Shown in pieces: positions 16,801-26,700 of a stretch of 64,000 nt of DNA. Each line of letters opens with the position of its first letter. The first letter of the stretch is position 1. The stretch covers positions 1 through 64,000 of the forward strand of contig NZ_AUEK01000013.1 of NCBI RefSeq assembly GCF_000425945.1, in the 5' to 3' direction. Source of the stretch: Candidatus Solirubrobacter pratensis. GTDB taxonomy: Bacteria > Actinomycetota > Thermoleophilia > Solirubrobacterales > Solirubrobacteraceae. Both the position numbers and the translations under genes were made by a program. Below the pieces are notes generated by a model. The model saw only the letters and a list, made by a program, of their open reading frames with translations, made no database searches and was not told the DNA's origin.

Positions 16801-17163
16801 CGTCGGCGCGGTCGCACCGCTCGTCGGCACCTGGATCGTGTTGCGCCGTCTCGCCTACCTGGGCGACGCGATGAGCCACGCCACCGTCGGCGGCGTCGCC
16901 GTCGCCTACCTCGGGGGCTGGAGCATCACGGTCAGTGCGATCGGCGCGGGCCTCGCCATGGCTGCGCTGATGAGCCTGCTCGCCGGCCACCCTCGCCTGC
17001 GCGAGGACGCCATCATCGGCAGCGTCGAAGCCGCCCTGTTCGCCGCCGGCGTCGTGATCATCAGCCACAACCACGACATCGGCATCGACCTCACCCACGT
17101 CCTCTCGGCTCGATCACCACCGTCAACGCGGGTGACCTGCGCCTCGACGCGATCCTCGGCGGC
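16793..17163 (+). pseudogene. Fragment of a third ZnuB-type permease
   Basis: The rightward reading VAPLVGTWIVLRRLAYLG, then GDAMSHATVGGVAVAYLGG and AALFAAGVVIISH, is the N-terminal half of a metal ABC-3 permease. Near 17100 the frame breaks and the homologous piece GSITTVNAGDLRLDAILGG follows in another frame. The start and C-terminal half are missing. It overlaps the WD40 remnant at its 5' edge. Confidence 0.7.
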
Positions 17164-17188
17164 GCCTGTGTCACGCGGCGCACGCACC

Positions 17189-17353
17189 GCACCCTACGTG
17201 CACACGAACCAGCTCACCGCCTCGCACGGCCCGTTCCAGACGCCGATCGACGGCGCAGCGATCCTGCGCGCGGCGTGCGTCTCGGCGGCGTTCGCGATCC
17301 CGCCGCTGATCGCCGCGTTCGCGATCTTCGGCCGGCGCGACCTGACGAGCTAG
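17189..17353 (+). pseudogene. C-terminal fragment of an ABC-2-type permease
   Basis: About 54 residues ending ...AFAIPPLIAAFAIFGRRDLTS, with a final hydrophobic span and a short basic tail, look like the end of an ABC-2 family exporter permease. It is fused directly to the preceding znuB remnant in one open frame, so the junction is a deletion scar. Confidence 0.4.
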
Positions 17354-17379
17354 CCGCGCCGGCCTTCGTCAGGAGCGCC

Positions 17380-18090
17380 TCACTCGGCTCCGCCGCCCGT
17401 GAACACGCGCCCGTGCGAGTGCCGCCCGTTGCCCGCGGCGCCGGCCCGTTGCACCGCCGCGAACTCCTCCGCGGGCTCGGTGAACCGGAATGTCGCCGCC
17501 GCGGCCGCGCCGCCCACGAGCTCGGCGACCAGGTAGATCCAGATGTGGCTCCACTGGAACAGGCCTATCACCGTCGCGCCGAGCGCGACCGCCGGGTTGA
17601 AGGCGCCGCCGGACACCGAGCCCACCGCGAGCCCGCCGGCGGCGACCGTGAACCCGATCGCCAGGCCGTAGAACGAGTTCCCCGCGGTGCCCGTCGCCGT
17701 CGCGACGTTCAGGACGACGTACGCGAGCGCGAACGTGAACAGGAACTCGGCCACGAGGATCTTGCCGGTCCCGGCGACCGCGACGGCGTGCGCCGGGTTG
17801 TAGCCGAGCGCGATCACCACGCCGGCCGCCGCAAGCGCCGCGAGCGCCTGCGCCGCCACGTAGCCCGCGTACTCGATCGGCCGCAGCTTGCCGCGCAGCA
17901 GCACCGCCGTGCTGACCGCCGGGTTGAAGTGTCCACCGGAAACGTGGCCGCCGGCGAACACCATGACCATCAGCACGCCGCCCGCCGCCAGCGGAGCGAG
18001 CGCGCCCGCGGTCGCGGACGCCATGCCGACGGTGAAGACGAGGAAGAACGTCCCGACGAACTCCATCTCGAACTTGCGCCTGAGCTCCAT
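17380..18090 (-). CDS. MIP-family channel (aquaporin type)
   Basis: A 236-residue membrane channel with six hydrophobic segments and two NPA boxes (GGHFNPAVS and GGAFNPAVA), which form the pore. The spacing and short loops suit a water-selective rather than a glycerol channel, but that is a weak inference. Starts at GTG (18093) or ATG (18090) are adjacent; ATG is preferred because AGGAAG then has a usable spacing. The C-terminal tail is hydrophilic and His-containing (NGRHSHGRV). It lies downstream of a sensor kinase in the same direction, 143 bases away. Confidence 0.9.
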   Translation of the reverse strand: MELRRKFEMEFVGTFFLVFTVGMASATAGALAPLAAGGVLMVMVFAGGHVSGGHFNPAVSTAVLLRGKLRPIEYAGYVAAQALAALAAAGVVIALGYNPAHAVAVAGTGKILVAEFLFTFALAYVVLNVATATGTAGNSFYGLAIGFTVAAGGLAVGSVSGGAFNPAVALGATVIGLFQWSHIWIYLVAELVGGAAAAATFRFTEPAEEFAAVQRAGAAGNGRHSHGRVFTGGGAE

Positions 18091-18233
18091 CACGCTTCCT
18101 CGTGTATGTCAATGATCCGCATCGTGCACCTCTTGAGGGGTAGGTGGCCTCGATGCTGGAAGCCGTCCCCGCCGGGATCACCTGGACCGACGATCCGTCG
18201 CCTCCGTCCTCGCGATCGATCGATGTCCGGGGC

Positions 18234-20144
18234 TCATGCGAGCGGGATGGGCAGCGTGGCCGTGACTACGGTGCCGGCGCCCGGCGGGCTGTCCACGCGC
18301 AGCTCGCCGTTCGCCGCGGCGGCGCGGTCGCGCAGCCCGAGCAGCCCGGTGCTGGCGTCGAAGCGGGCGCCGCCGACGCCGTCGTCGCGGACCTCGACGC
18401 GCAGCGTGTCGCCGTCGATCGCGGCGGCGATCCAGGCGCGGTTGGCGTGCGCGTGCTTGACGGTGTTCGTCAGCGCCTCGGCGACGATGAAGTAGGCGGT
18501 CGCCTCGAGCGCCGCCGGCAGCCGCTCGGCGGCGATGTCAACCGACACGGCCAGCCCCACGCGCGAGACCAGCGCCTCGACGCCGGCGCGCAGCCCGCCG
18601 TAGCTGAGCGCCGCCGGCAGGATCCCCTGCGCGAGGTCGCGCAGCTCGGCGGCCGCGCGCTCGCCGTGCTCGAGCGCCTCCTCCAGGAGCGCGACCGCCG
18701 GCCCGTCGGCATCGCCGAGCGCCCGTCGCGCCAGCTTGAGCGTGATCACCGACCACGTGAGGCGCTGCTGCGCGCCGTCGTGCAGGTCGCGCTCGATGCG
18801 CCGGCGCGTCTCGTCGGCGGTCGCGACGACGCGGGCGCGCGAGGCAGCGAGCTCCGCGCGGCTCTCGGCGTTGGCGATCGCGGTGCCGACGAGCTCGGTG
18901 AAGCTCGCCATCCGCTCCTCGGTGTCCGGCGGCAGCAGCGCACGCGCGCCGACGACCAGCGTGCCCCACAGGCAGCCCTCGACGACGATCGGGCTGGCGA
19001 CCGCGGACTGGACTCCTAGCCGCCGGACGACATCGGCGGTCGGCCCCGTCCTACCCCTCCAGTGGTCCGCATCGACGCGCGCCGGCCGACCGGTGCAGCG
19101 GACCATGGTCGTGGGCGACACCTCGCCCGGCGCCCAGCGCAGCCCGACCGGCAGCACGTCCGGATGCCCCCGCTGGGCGGCGACGGTCTCCGTGCCGTCG
19201 GACTCGAAGCGGGACACGACGGCGAAATCGGTGCCGAGCAGGCAGCCGACCTCCTGCGCGACCGCAGCGAAGATCTCGTCAGGCGGCAACCCCCGCGCGA
19301 CGAGCGTCGCCATGCGCCGCAGTGCCGCCTGCTCCTGCGCGAGCACCCGCAACTCATGCCGGCTCGCCTCCAAGGAGCACGCCATCGTGTTCAACGAGCT
19401 CTCGAGCGCGCCGATCTCCGCCGGCCCCGTCTCCGGCATCCGCGCCTCAAGATCGCCGCCCGCGAGCCGCCCGGCCATCGCGGCCGCGCGCCGCACCGGC
19501 AGCACGATCGCGCGCGTCAGAAACGCGCCCGAGAGCGCGATCAGCAGCACCGAGCCCGCAAGACCTGTGGTCGTCGCGACGATCGCCCGCCGCGTATCCG
19601 CCTCGGCATGCGCGTTGCGCGCGTTGAACAGCGCGCGCTCGGCGGCGACGAAGCGGTCGAACTGGCCGCGGAGCGCATCCACGCGCCGCCGCCCCTCGTT
19701 CAACCCGGCGACGCTCCGCGCCGCCGCGTCTCCTCGCGTCGCTTGCTCCACGAGCGGGACCGAGTAGTCGTGCACGTACGACTCGACGGCCGCCCCGATC
19801 CGCTGCGCACGGAGCCGTTGCGCGGGCACCGTCCCGGCCGCGTCCAGCCGCCTGACGGCCTGCGGGATCGCGGCGCGACCGGCGGTCCACGGCGCCAGGA
19901 AGCGCTCATCGCGCGAGATGAGGTACCCGCGCTCGCCGGTCTCCAGGTCCAGCACGAGCCGCTCGAGCGTGTTCGAGGTCACGAGCGCCCCCTGCGACTC
20001 GATCGCCAGCGCCACCGAGTCGCGCTCCTCGGAGATCGCGTGCACCAGGAGGGCGAAGGCCGCCCCGATGAGCAGCGCGAGGATTCCGCTGACGACGATC
20101 GTCCGGCCGATGAGCCCGGTCACGACTTTCGACAGATCACCCAC
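18234..20144 (-). CDS. Sensor histidine kinase: CHASE3, HAMP, GAF, HisKA_3/HATPase
   Basis: A 636-residue membrane sensor. An N-terminal span, then an extracytoplasmic CHASE3-like helical region (LDLETGERGYLISRDE), a second span near residues 190-210, HAMP, and a GAF domain. The kinase core of the HisKA_3 type has its phospho-acceptor His in ERDLHDGAQQR (near 455). The ATP-binding part shows EALTNTVKHAHA, VRDDGVGGA and TGLLGLRDR. GTG start with GAGGAGCG before it. No LuxR-type response regulator is adjacent, so its partner is elsewhere. A possible 49-residue peptide gene lies just upstream in the same direction. Confidence 0.92.
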   Translation of the reverse strand: MGDLSKVVTGLIGRTIVVSGILALLIGAAFALLVHAISEERDSVALAIESQGALVTSNTLERLVLDLETGERGYLISRDERFLAPWTAGRAAIPQAVRRLDAAGTVPAQRLRAQRIGAAVESYVHDYSVPLVEQATRGDAAARSVAGLNEGRRRVDALRGQFDRFVAAERALFNARNAHAEADTRRAIVATTTGLAGSVLLIALSGAFLTRAIVLPVRRAAAMAGRLAGGDLEARMPETGPAEIGALESSLNTMACSLEASRHELRVLAQEQAALRRMATLVARGLPPDEIFAAVAQEVGCLLGTDFAVVSRFESDGTETVAAQRGHPDVLPVGLRWAPGEVSPTTMVRCTGRPARVDADHWRGRTGPTADVVRRLGVQSAVASPIVVEGCLWGTLVVGARALLPPDTEERMASFTELVGTAIANAESRAELAASRARVVATADETRRRIERDLHDGAQQRLTWSVITLKLARRALGDADGPAVALLEEALEHGERAAAELRDLAQGILPAALSYGGLRAGVEALVSRVGLAVSVDIAAERLPAALEATAYFIVAEALTNTVKHAHANRAWIAAAIDGDTLRVEVRDDGVGGARFDASTGLLGLRDRAAAANGELRVDSPPGAGTVVTATLPIPLA

Positions 20145-20204
20145 CCGCTCCTCGCGAACCGGGTTCGCTGCCCCCTGGACAGGACAGGGTCTTCGTGCCG
20201 GCGG

Positions 20205-20354
20205 TCAGAGCGGAAGCTCGAGGCCGGGCGGCGGCTCGAGGTGCAGGGCGGGAGGCCCGAAGCCCGGCGCAGCGTAGGGGTTGTCGCGCGGCGCGATCAC
20301 GTCGCCGGGCGATCTTCCCTCGATCTGGATCGAGCTCTCGGACAGCGCGGTCAT
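20205..20354 (-). CDS. Candidate 49-residue peptide upstream of the sensor kinase
   Basis: A short frame starting ATG after GGGGGAGAG (about 10 bases upstream). The N-terminal half is polar (MTALSESSIQIEGRSPGD) and the C-terminal half is Pro/Gly-rich (NPYAAPGFGPP, then EPPPGLELPL). I do not recognise the family. It lies 60 bases before the kinase start on the same strand, so it could be co-transcribed. The shape (polar leader, distinctive proline-rich tail) is compatible with a signalling or modified peptide, but no modifying enzymes are nearby. It may equally be a chance frame. Confidence 0.35.
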   Translation of the reverse strand: MTALSESSIQIEGRSPGDVIAPRDNPYAAPGFGPPALHLEPPPGLELPL

Positions 20355-20569
20355 TGCGGTGGCTCTCCCCCGATCGTTCCTCGCTTCGAGCGTAGGTAGA
20401 GCTGGACGCCTGGGCCAATGCTCGCCGCGCGCCGGCGTCGTCGCGGCTCGGGGGCACACCCCGGGAGGTCGGCCTGACCCAGAACGCGGTGTTGCGGATC
20501 GGACCTAGACCGCCGACCAGATCCTCGACTCGATCGCCCGCGACTGCAACCGAATCATCAATCACGACA

Positions 20570-22543
20570 CTAGTAGCCCGTCAGAGGGAAGTCGGCGGCG
20601 ATCAGCGTGCCGCCGCCGGCCGGGCTCTCGATTCGGAGCTGCCCCCCGAGGGCCGCCAGCCGGTCCGCCATCCCGAGCAGCCCGCTGCCGTCGGGTCGAG
20701 CGCCGCCGATGCCGTCATCACGCACCTGGACTCGGAGCGTGCCGTCCTCAACATGCGCGGCGACCGTGGCGCGACGGGCGCGAGCGTGTTTGGCGACGTT
20801 GGTGAGCGCCTCGGCGACGACGAAGTATGCGGTCGCCTCGACCGCCGCGGGGAGCCGGCCCACGGACACGCATTTCTCGACCGGCACCGGCATCCGCGAA
20901 GCCAGCCCGTCCACTCCCATCCGGAGCCCACCGTGGGTGAGGCTCGCCGGCAGGATGCCGTGCGCGAGCTCACGCAGCTCGACGTTTGCCTGCTCCGCTT
21001 GGTCGAGCGCCTCGGTCAGGAGGGCGGGGAGGTCCTCCTCCTCGCTCTGCCAGGCGCGGCGCGCCAGCTTCAGTGTGATGATCGTGTGGACCAGCCGCTG
21101 CTGCGCTCCGTCGTGCAGATCGCGCACCACGCGCCGGCGTTCCTCGTCGGTTGCCTCCGCGATCCGGGCCCGGGACGCCGTCAGCGCGGCTCGCGCCTCG
21201 ATATTCGAGATCGCCGTGGCGACCAGCTCGGTGAAGTTCTCCAGGCGCGACTCGGTGTCCGGGGGGAACGGGTGCGGACGCTTCGTGTGGACGGCGAGGG
21301 CGCCCCACAGTCGCCCATCGACAACGATCGGGCTTCCGACCGACGACCTGATCCCGACGCCGCGCAGCAACGTGGCGTTCGTCCCGGTGACGCCGCTCCA
21401 GTCGATCCGCTCGGCTCGGCGCGTCTTCGCGATCATCGTCGCCGGATCGACCTCGTCGGTAGGCCACGGATCCGGCCAGACTGGGTGCTCGCCCGCTGCG
21501 CCCCAGGCGGCGACCGGGGTCACCGCGAGATCGGGCCCGTAGCGGATCATGCCCGCGAGGTCCGCGCCGAACAGGCTGCCGACCTCCCCGATGACGGCAC
21601 CGAAGAGATCACCCTCGGGCACCCCACGCGCGACCAGCGTCGCGACACGCCGGAGCGCCGCCTGCTCGTCCGCGAGCCAAGCGAGCTCCTCGCGGCTAGT
21701 GCTGCTGGAGATCGCGGTGGCGACCAGCTCCGTGATCCCCGCCAGCCGATTCTCGATCTGGTCGGGCAAGCGCGCAGGATCAGTCGAGAGGACCGAAATC
21801 GCGCCCCAGACCTCGCCGTCGACGATGATCGGAGCGCCGGCGCACGAGCGTAGCCCGGCCTCGCGCTGGGCGTCGGCGATCGTGCCGGGGACGCCCTCCA
21901 AGTCGTCGACTCTCCGGGCGCGGCCGACCCGTCGGAGCATCGCGCACACTGCCCCTCCGTCCAGCGACCAGCGACTGCCCGGCTGGAACTGATGCCGAAG
22001 CTCGCCCCACGCGCCGATCACGACGCCGACCCCCTCGGACTCGTAGCGCCACACCACCACCAGCGGGAGCCCTATCACGTCCCCAACCTGCTCGGCGATC
22101 GCCGCGAACACCTCCTCCGGCGGCGCGCCACCGGCCACGAGCGTCGCGATCCGCCGTTGCGCCACGAGGATCGTCTCCTGCTCCCGCCGCAGCCCTTCCT
22201 CCCGTAGGCGATCCTCGGCGTCGGTGAAGGTCACGACGGCAAGCCGACCCGTCGGCGTGTCGATCGGGACCGAGACGTAGGAAACGGGGAACTTCGACCC
22301 GTCGCGCCGAACGAACCAGTCCAGGTCGCTCGTGACGGTCCGGCCCGTGGCCGGCGGGAGGCGCATCGGCGCGTCGTCGACCGTGTCATACCCGAGCGCC
22401 GCAAGCGCGGCCGCGTTGGCGAACCGAATCCTGCCGTCGGTATCCCCGACGCAGATTGGCTGCGCAGCCCTCTGCAGGACCGTGCCGAGGAAATCCTCGG
22501 TAGCGACCTTCAGGCTGGCCACTCGGCGCCTGCTTGGCGGCAC
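20570..22543 (-). CDS. Cytosolic sensor histidine kinase: PAS, two GAF domains, HisKA_3/HATPase
   Basis: A 657-residue soluble kinase. A PAS domain (ICVGDTDGRIRFANAAAL) is followed by two GAF domains, each introduced by a LVA(G/R)G(A/V)P repeat. The transmitter has VVRDLHDGAQQR (His near 476), EALTNVAKHARA and VRDDGIGGA. It is closely related in its C-terminal half to the kinase downstream. The start is GTG at 22543; a second GTG seven codons in is possible. There are no membrane spans, so the signal is cytoplasmic. No response regulator is adjacent. Confidence 0.9.
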   Translation of the reverse strand: MPPSRRRVASLKVATEDFLGTVLQRAAQPICVGDTDGRIRFANAAALAALGYDTVDDAPMRLPPATGRTVTSDLDWFVRRDGSKFPVSYVSVPIDTPTGRLAVVTFTDAEDRLREEGLRREQETILVAQRRIATLVAGGAPPEEVFAAIAEQVGDVIGLPLVVVWRYESEGVGVVIGAWGELRHQFQPGSRWSLDGGAVCAMLRRVGRARRVDDLEGVPGTIADAQREAGLRSCAGAPIIVDGEVWGAISVLSTDPARLPDQIENRLAGITELVATAISSSTSREELAWLADEQAALRRVATLVARGVPEGDLFGAVIGEVGSLFGADLAGMIRYGPDLAVTPVAAWGAAGEHPVWPDPWPTDEVDPATMIAKTRRAERIDWSGVTGTNATLLRGVGIRSSVGSPIVVDGRLWGALAVHTKRPHPFPPDTESRLENFTELVATAISNIEARAALTASRARIAEATDEERRRVVRDLHDGAQQRLVHTIITLKLARRAWQSEEEDLPALLTEALDQAEQANVELRELAHGILPASLTHGGLRMGVDGLASRMPVPVEKCVSVGRLPAAVEATAYFVVAEALTNVAKHARARRATVAAHVEDGTLRVQVRDDGIGGARPDGSGLLGMADRLAALGGQLRIESPAGGGTLIAADFPLTGY

Positions 22544-22837
22544 GGCGCTATCTGGTTCGCAGGACCCATGGATCGAGCGTGCATGAGATCCTTCGCGGTT
22601 TCATACGGCAAGAGACCAGTCGGCGCTGGCCTTGGGCCGTGGGCGTCGGAAGCCAGCTCGAGGTGCTCTCGACCGGCGTTCGGTGTGACCTGCTTCGACG
22701 ACGCGACGAGCATCCGGGCCGCGCCGAGCACGCACCCCGAACGCGCGGACACAGAGAGCGCCCGCCGCGTCCTCGGCGAGCAGCAGGCCCTCGGAAAGGC
22801 GAGCAGCTGCACCGCGAGGCTGATCTTGAGGGAGGAG

Positions 22838-23107
22838 CGGTGCCCGAGCACGTCGAGGTCGCGGCCTGCTACGTCGTCGCCGAGGCGCTCGCCAACGCGC
22901 GGCGTCGAGCGTGTCGGTGGACGTGGACCTGGATGACGCGGCGGTGCGGGTATGGGTCGCGACGACGGGGTGGGCGGCGCGGACCCGGTCCGCGGCGCGG
23001 GCCTGATCGGCCTCGGCCACCGCGTCGAGGCGCTCGCCGTCGAGAACCCGCCGGGGAGCGGGACGTCGCTGGAAGCGACGTTTCCGCTGCCGCGTGATGG
23101 GGGCTAA
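22838..23107 (+). pseudogene. Decayed C-terminal (ATPase) fragment of a third HisKA_3-type kinase
   Basis: Rightward fragments in alternating frames read VEVAACYVVAEALANA, VSVDVDLDDAAVRV, a DDG-VGGAD box, GLIGLGHRVEAL and PPGSGTSLEATFPLP before a stop. These are the consecutive motifs of an HATPase domain like those of the two neighbouring kinases. Several frameshifts and no sensor region show it is dead. Confidence 0.65.
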
Positions 23108-23119
23108 CCGGCACGACGG

Positions 23120-23220
23120 ATCGGGGCTGGCGGGAGACGCCGCGTGAGATCGCCGAGGCGGCGGACGTGGTCCTCATGTCCCTGCCCGACGACGACGTCA
23201 TCGAGTCGGTCGCCGTTACG
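23120..23220 (+). pseudogene. Fragment of a beta-hydroxyacid (6-phosphogluconate-type) dehydrogenase
   Basis: About 30 residues, TPREIAEAADVVLMSLPDD, match the NAD-binding domain segment of 3-hydroxyisobutyrate/6-phosphogluconate dehydrogenases. There is no start, active-site Lys or C-terminal domain. It is an isolated relic. Confidence 0.4.
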
Positions 23221-23440
23221 CGGCACGCGTGTCACGCGCCACGGACACATCGCGACCATTCACCTCACGGCGACCGATCGGTCCGGCATCGCGACCACCG
23301 TCGCGGCGCTCGGGTCCCACCCCGTGCGCCTGCGCCGCGGCAGCTTGCGCATCCCCGCGACCTCGCTTCGCCGCGCGCGCTTCTTCAGCATCGACGTCTT
23401 CGGCAACCGCGAGGCGCCGCGGCGCCTCGCCGGGCGCTAG
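23221..23440 (+). other. Unplaced coding-like remnant
   Basis: The open frame continues with HIATIHLTATDRSGIATT and ends near FFSIDVFGNREAPRRL. It looks like the end of an extracellular beta-sandwich protein, but I cannot assign it. It is fused in frame to the preceding dehydrogenase relic, so it is probably another fragment. Confidence 0.25.
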
Positions 23441-23792
23441 CCGAACTCCGTGCACAGCCCAGCGGAACAGGCTTCGACGAAGGCCAGTTCGCGCCGCCGC
23501 AGACATCGGCTCATCGCGCCTCCGTGCGACGGACGGCAATGAAGTCCTGAGCGCGGCCTACGGCGCGATCGCGGCGATCGTGCGTCCGTCCGCCTTCCTC
23601 ACCCAGTTGCGCGGCCCCTTCTCGCAGGTGGCGGCCCAGGCGCTGTGGCCGGGGCGCGGCCGTTCTCGTCGAAGTCGCGGCGAGAGCGACGGCAGATGCA
23701 TCAAAGGCCGCCGCGAGTTGCATCGCTCATCTTGCTCCCACTATTCTCCGCTCATCATTTGCGGCTTCGGCCGCCCGCTGGAGGAGGGTTCA
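23441..23792. other. Intergenic region upstream of the second carboxypeptidase
   Basis: No supported gene. The last bases hold the GGAGGAGGG ribosome site of the next gene. A slightly AT-richer stretch at 23720-23765 (ACTATTCTCCGCTCATCATTT) is the likely promoter area, without a clear consensus. Confidence 0.4.
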
Positions 23793-26700
23793 TTGCGCAG
23801 TCTCAAACGTGCGGCCGTCGCGGCCGCGCTCGCGACGTTGGCCATCGCGGCACCGGCACAAGCCGCTCCGGGCAAGCAGGATCGCCTGGACATGTATCGC
23901 GCGACGGTCGGCCCTGCGAAGGTCGTCGATCTGCTCCGGCGCGGCATCGACGTCAGCGCCCGGCAGGACCTTGCCGGCGGTCAGGTCCAGCTCGACCTCG
24001 TGCTCACCCCGAGCCAGCGCGCGACGCTCGCATCCGAGGGCGTCGACGCGACACTGATCCGCCTGAAGGACGGCAAGACCGTCAAGCAGTTCGCGGCGGC
24101 CCAGGCGGCCGCCGGTTACAACGTGTGGCGCGACTACGACGGGCCGGACGGCTTCGCCGCCTACATACAGCGGATGGCCCGCGAGAATCCGCAGCTGCTC
24201 AAGCTCGAGAAGCTCGGCACGACCTATCAGGGTCGCGACATCCTCGCCCTCAAGCTCACGCAAGGGGCGCGCGACGTGCCCGACGGCACGCGGCCCGCGG
24301 TGCTCTACAGCTCGCTGCAGCACGCGCGCGAGTGGATCGCCTCCGAGACCAACCGCCGCCTGCTCGACTGGTACGTCGGCAAGTGGCGCGCCAACGACAA
24401 GGAGATCAAGAACCTGCTCAAGGCGAACGAGCTGTGGTTCGTGCTGATCGCCAACCCGGACGGCTACCAGTACACGTTCGACACCGAGCGGCTGTGGCGC
24501 AAGAACCTGCGCGACAACGACAACAACGGCGAGATCACGATCGCCGACGGCGTCGACCCAAACCGCAACTACCCCGAGCACTTCAACTACGACCGCGAGG
24601 GCTCCTCGGCCGACTTCTCGAGCCAGACCTATCACGGCCCGTACGGGGGCTCCGAGCCCGAGACCCAGGCGATGGTCGGCCTGATGCAGCGCGTCAACTT
24701 CGCGTTCCAGGTCAACTACCACTCCTACGGTCCGTACCTGCTCTACCCGGCCGGCTGGCAGATCGGCACGCCGACGGCGGACGACCCGATCTACTACGCG
24801 CTGTCAGGCAACATCGACCACCCGGCGATCCCGGGCTCGAAGGCCGGCCTGAGCTCGGACGTCCTCTACTCCACCAACGGCGAGATGAACGACTGGGCGC
24901 AGACCGTCGGCACGCTCGCGTGGACGCCGGAGCTCGACCCGGGCTGCCCGAGCTGCGGGTTCGTCTTCCCCGACGACGAGGCATTGGTCCAGCAGGAGTT
25001 CGAGGACAACCTGCCGTTCGCGCTTTCCGTGGCGCGCTCGGCCGCCAAGCCGTCGGACCCGCAGTCGTCGGTCGGCATCTCGAGCAAGCCGTTCTACCTC
25101 AAGAGCGACGACCCGTTCAAGGACGGGACCCCGGGCGCGAACTTCGTGTTCACGAAGTCCTACGGCGACCCACAGGTCGTCGCCACGGTCGCCAAGAAGT
25201 CGCTCGGCGCCGTGACGCTCAACTGGCGCGTCAACGGCGGCGCGGTCCGGACGGCGCCGACCAGCGAATGGAAGACCGGTGAGGTCTTCGGCACCGAAGG
25301 CCAGCTGTACTACCACCAGGTGCGAGGGCAGGTCTCCGGGACGAGTCCGGGCGACTCGGTCGAGGTCTGGTTCACGGGCGGCGGCCAGAAGAGCGAATCG
25401 TTCACGTACACGGCCGTCTCCGAGAGCGGTCGCAAGGTACTGGTGATCGCGGCTGAGGACTACACGGGCGCGTCCCCGGCGCAGCCCGGCGTGACGGCTC
25501 CGAAGTACGCGGACACCTACGTCGCCGCGCTCGCCGCGAACGGCATCGCCGCGGACGTCTACGACGTCGACGCCAACGGCCGCAGGGCGCCCGACGCGCT
25601 CGGCGTCCTCAGCCACTACGACGCCGTCGTGTGGGAGACGGGCGACGACACCGTAACCCGCAACGCCGGATGGGCTGCGGGCAACGTGTCGCGGCTCGCG
25701 CAGGACCTGGCCTTCGAGACGCGCGCCTACATGAACGAGGGCGGACGCGTCCTGTGGGCGGGCAAGCGGGCCACCTACCAGTACTCCGCCACCGGCGGCA
25801 CCGGCAACCAGCGCTACGACCCGCAGGGCAGCTCGCTGCCGTGCACGGATCCGGCGATCGCCTACCGGTGCCTGCTCCTGCGCGGCTCCGGCGACGGCGT
25901 CAACGACGTGCTGCAGTACTGGTACGGCGCATTTCTCGTCAACGCCAACGCGGGCTCGAATCCTGCCGGGGGGATCTTCGCCGCCAACGGCATCGGCGAT
26001 CCGTTCGCGGGCCTGAGCTGGGGCTTCGGCGCCGGGGCGACCGACAACGCGTCGTTCATCACGACGAGTGGGATCCTGCCGCCGTCGGAGTACCCGCAGT
26101 TCACCTCCACGCCCGCCGCGCGCTACGCGCGTCCCGGCGGCCCGTTCGAGCCGCACACGGGGAGCAGCTACCTGTACTCGGGTATCGCCGACGTGAGCTT
26201 CAAGCGGCTCACGAAGACGATCACCGTTCCCGCCGGCGGCCACCTGAAGTTCTGGGCGTCCTATGACACCGAGCAGGACTGGGACTACCTGACCGTGGAG
26301 GCGCGCCACCCCGGCCAGGACGACTGGACCACGCTGCCCGACCTCAACGGGCAGACGAGCGGCGGCACCGGCGAGTCCTGCGCCTCCGGCTGGCGCGAGC
26401 TGCACCCCCAACTCGACCACTACCAGACGCTCGCCGGCGACGCCTGCACACCGTCCGGCACGACGGGTGCCTGGAACGCGGCCACCGGCAACTCCGGCGG
26501 CTGGAAGGAGTGGGACGTCGACCTGAGCGCCTACCAGGGCGGCCAGGTCGAGCTCTCGATCTCCTACATCAGCGACTGGGGCACCCAGGGCCTGGGCGTC
26601 TTCCTCGACGACATCACCGAGCCCGACGGGTCGACGACGTCGTTCGAGGACGGACTCGGCGGCTGGTCGATCACCGGGCCGCCGCCCGGCTCAGGTCCCA

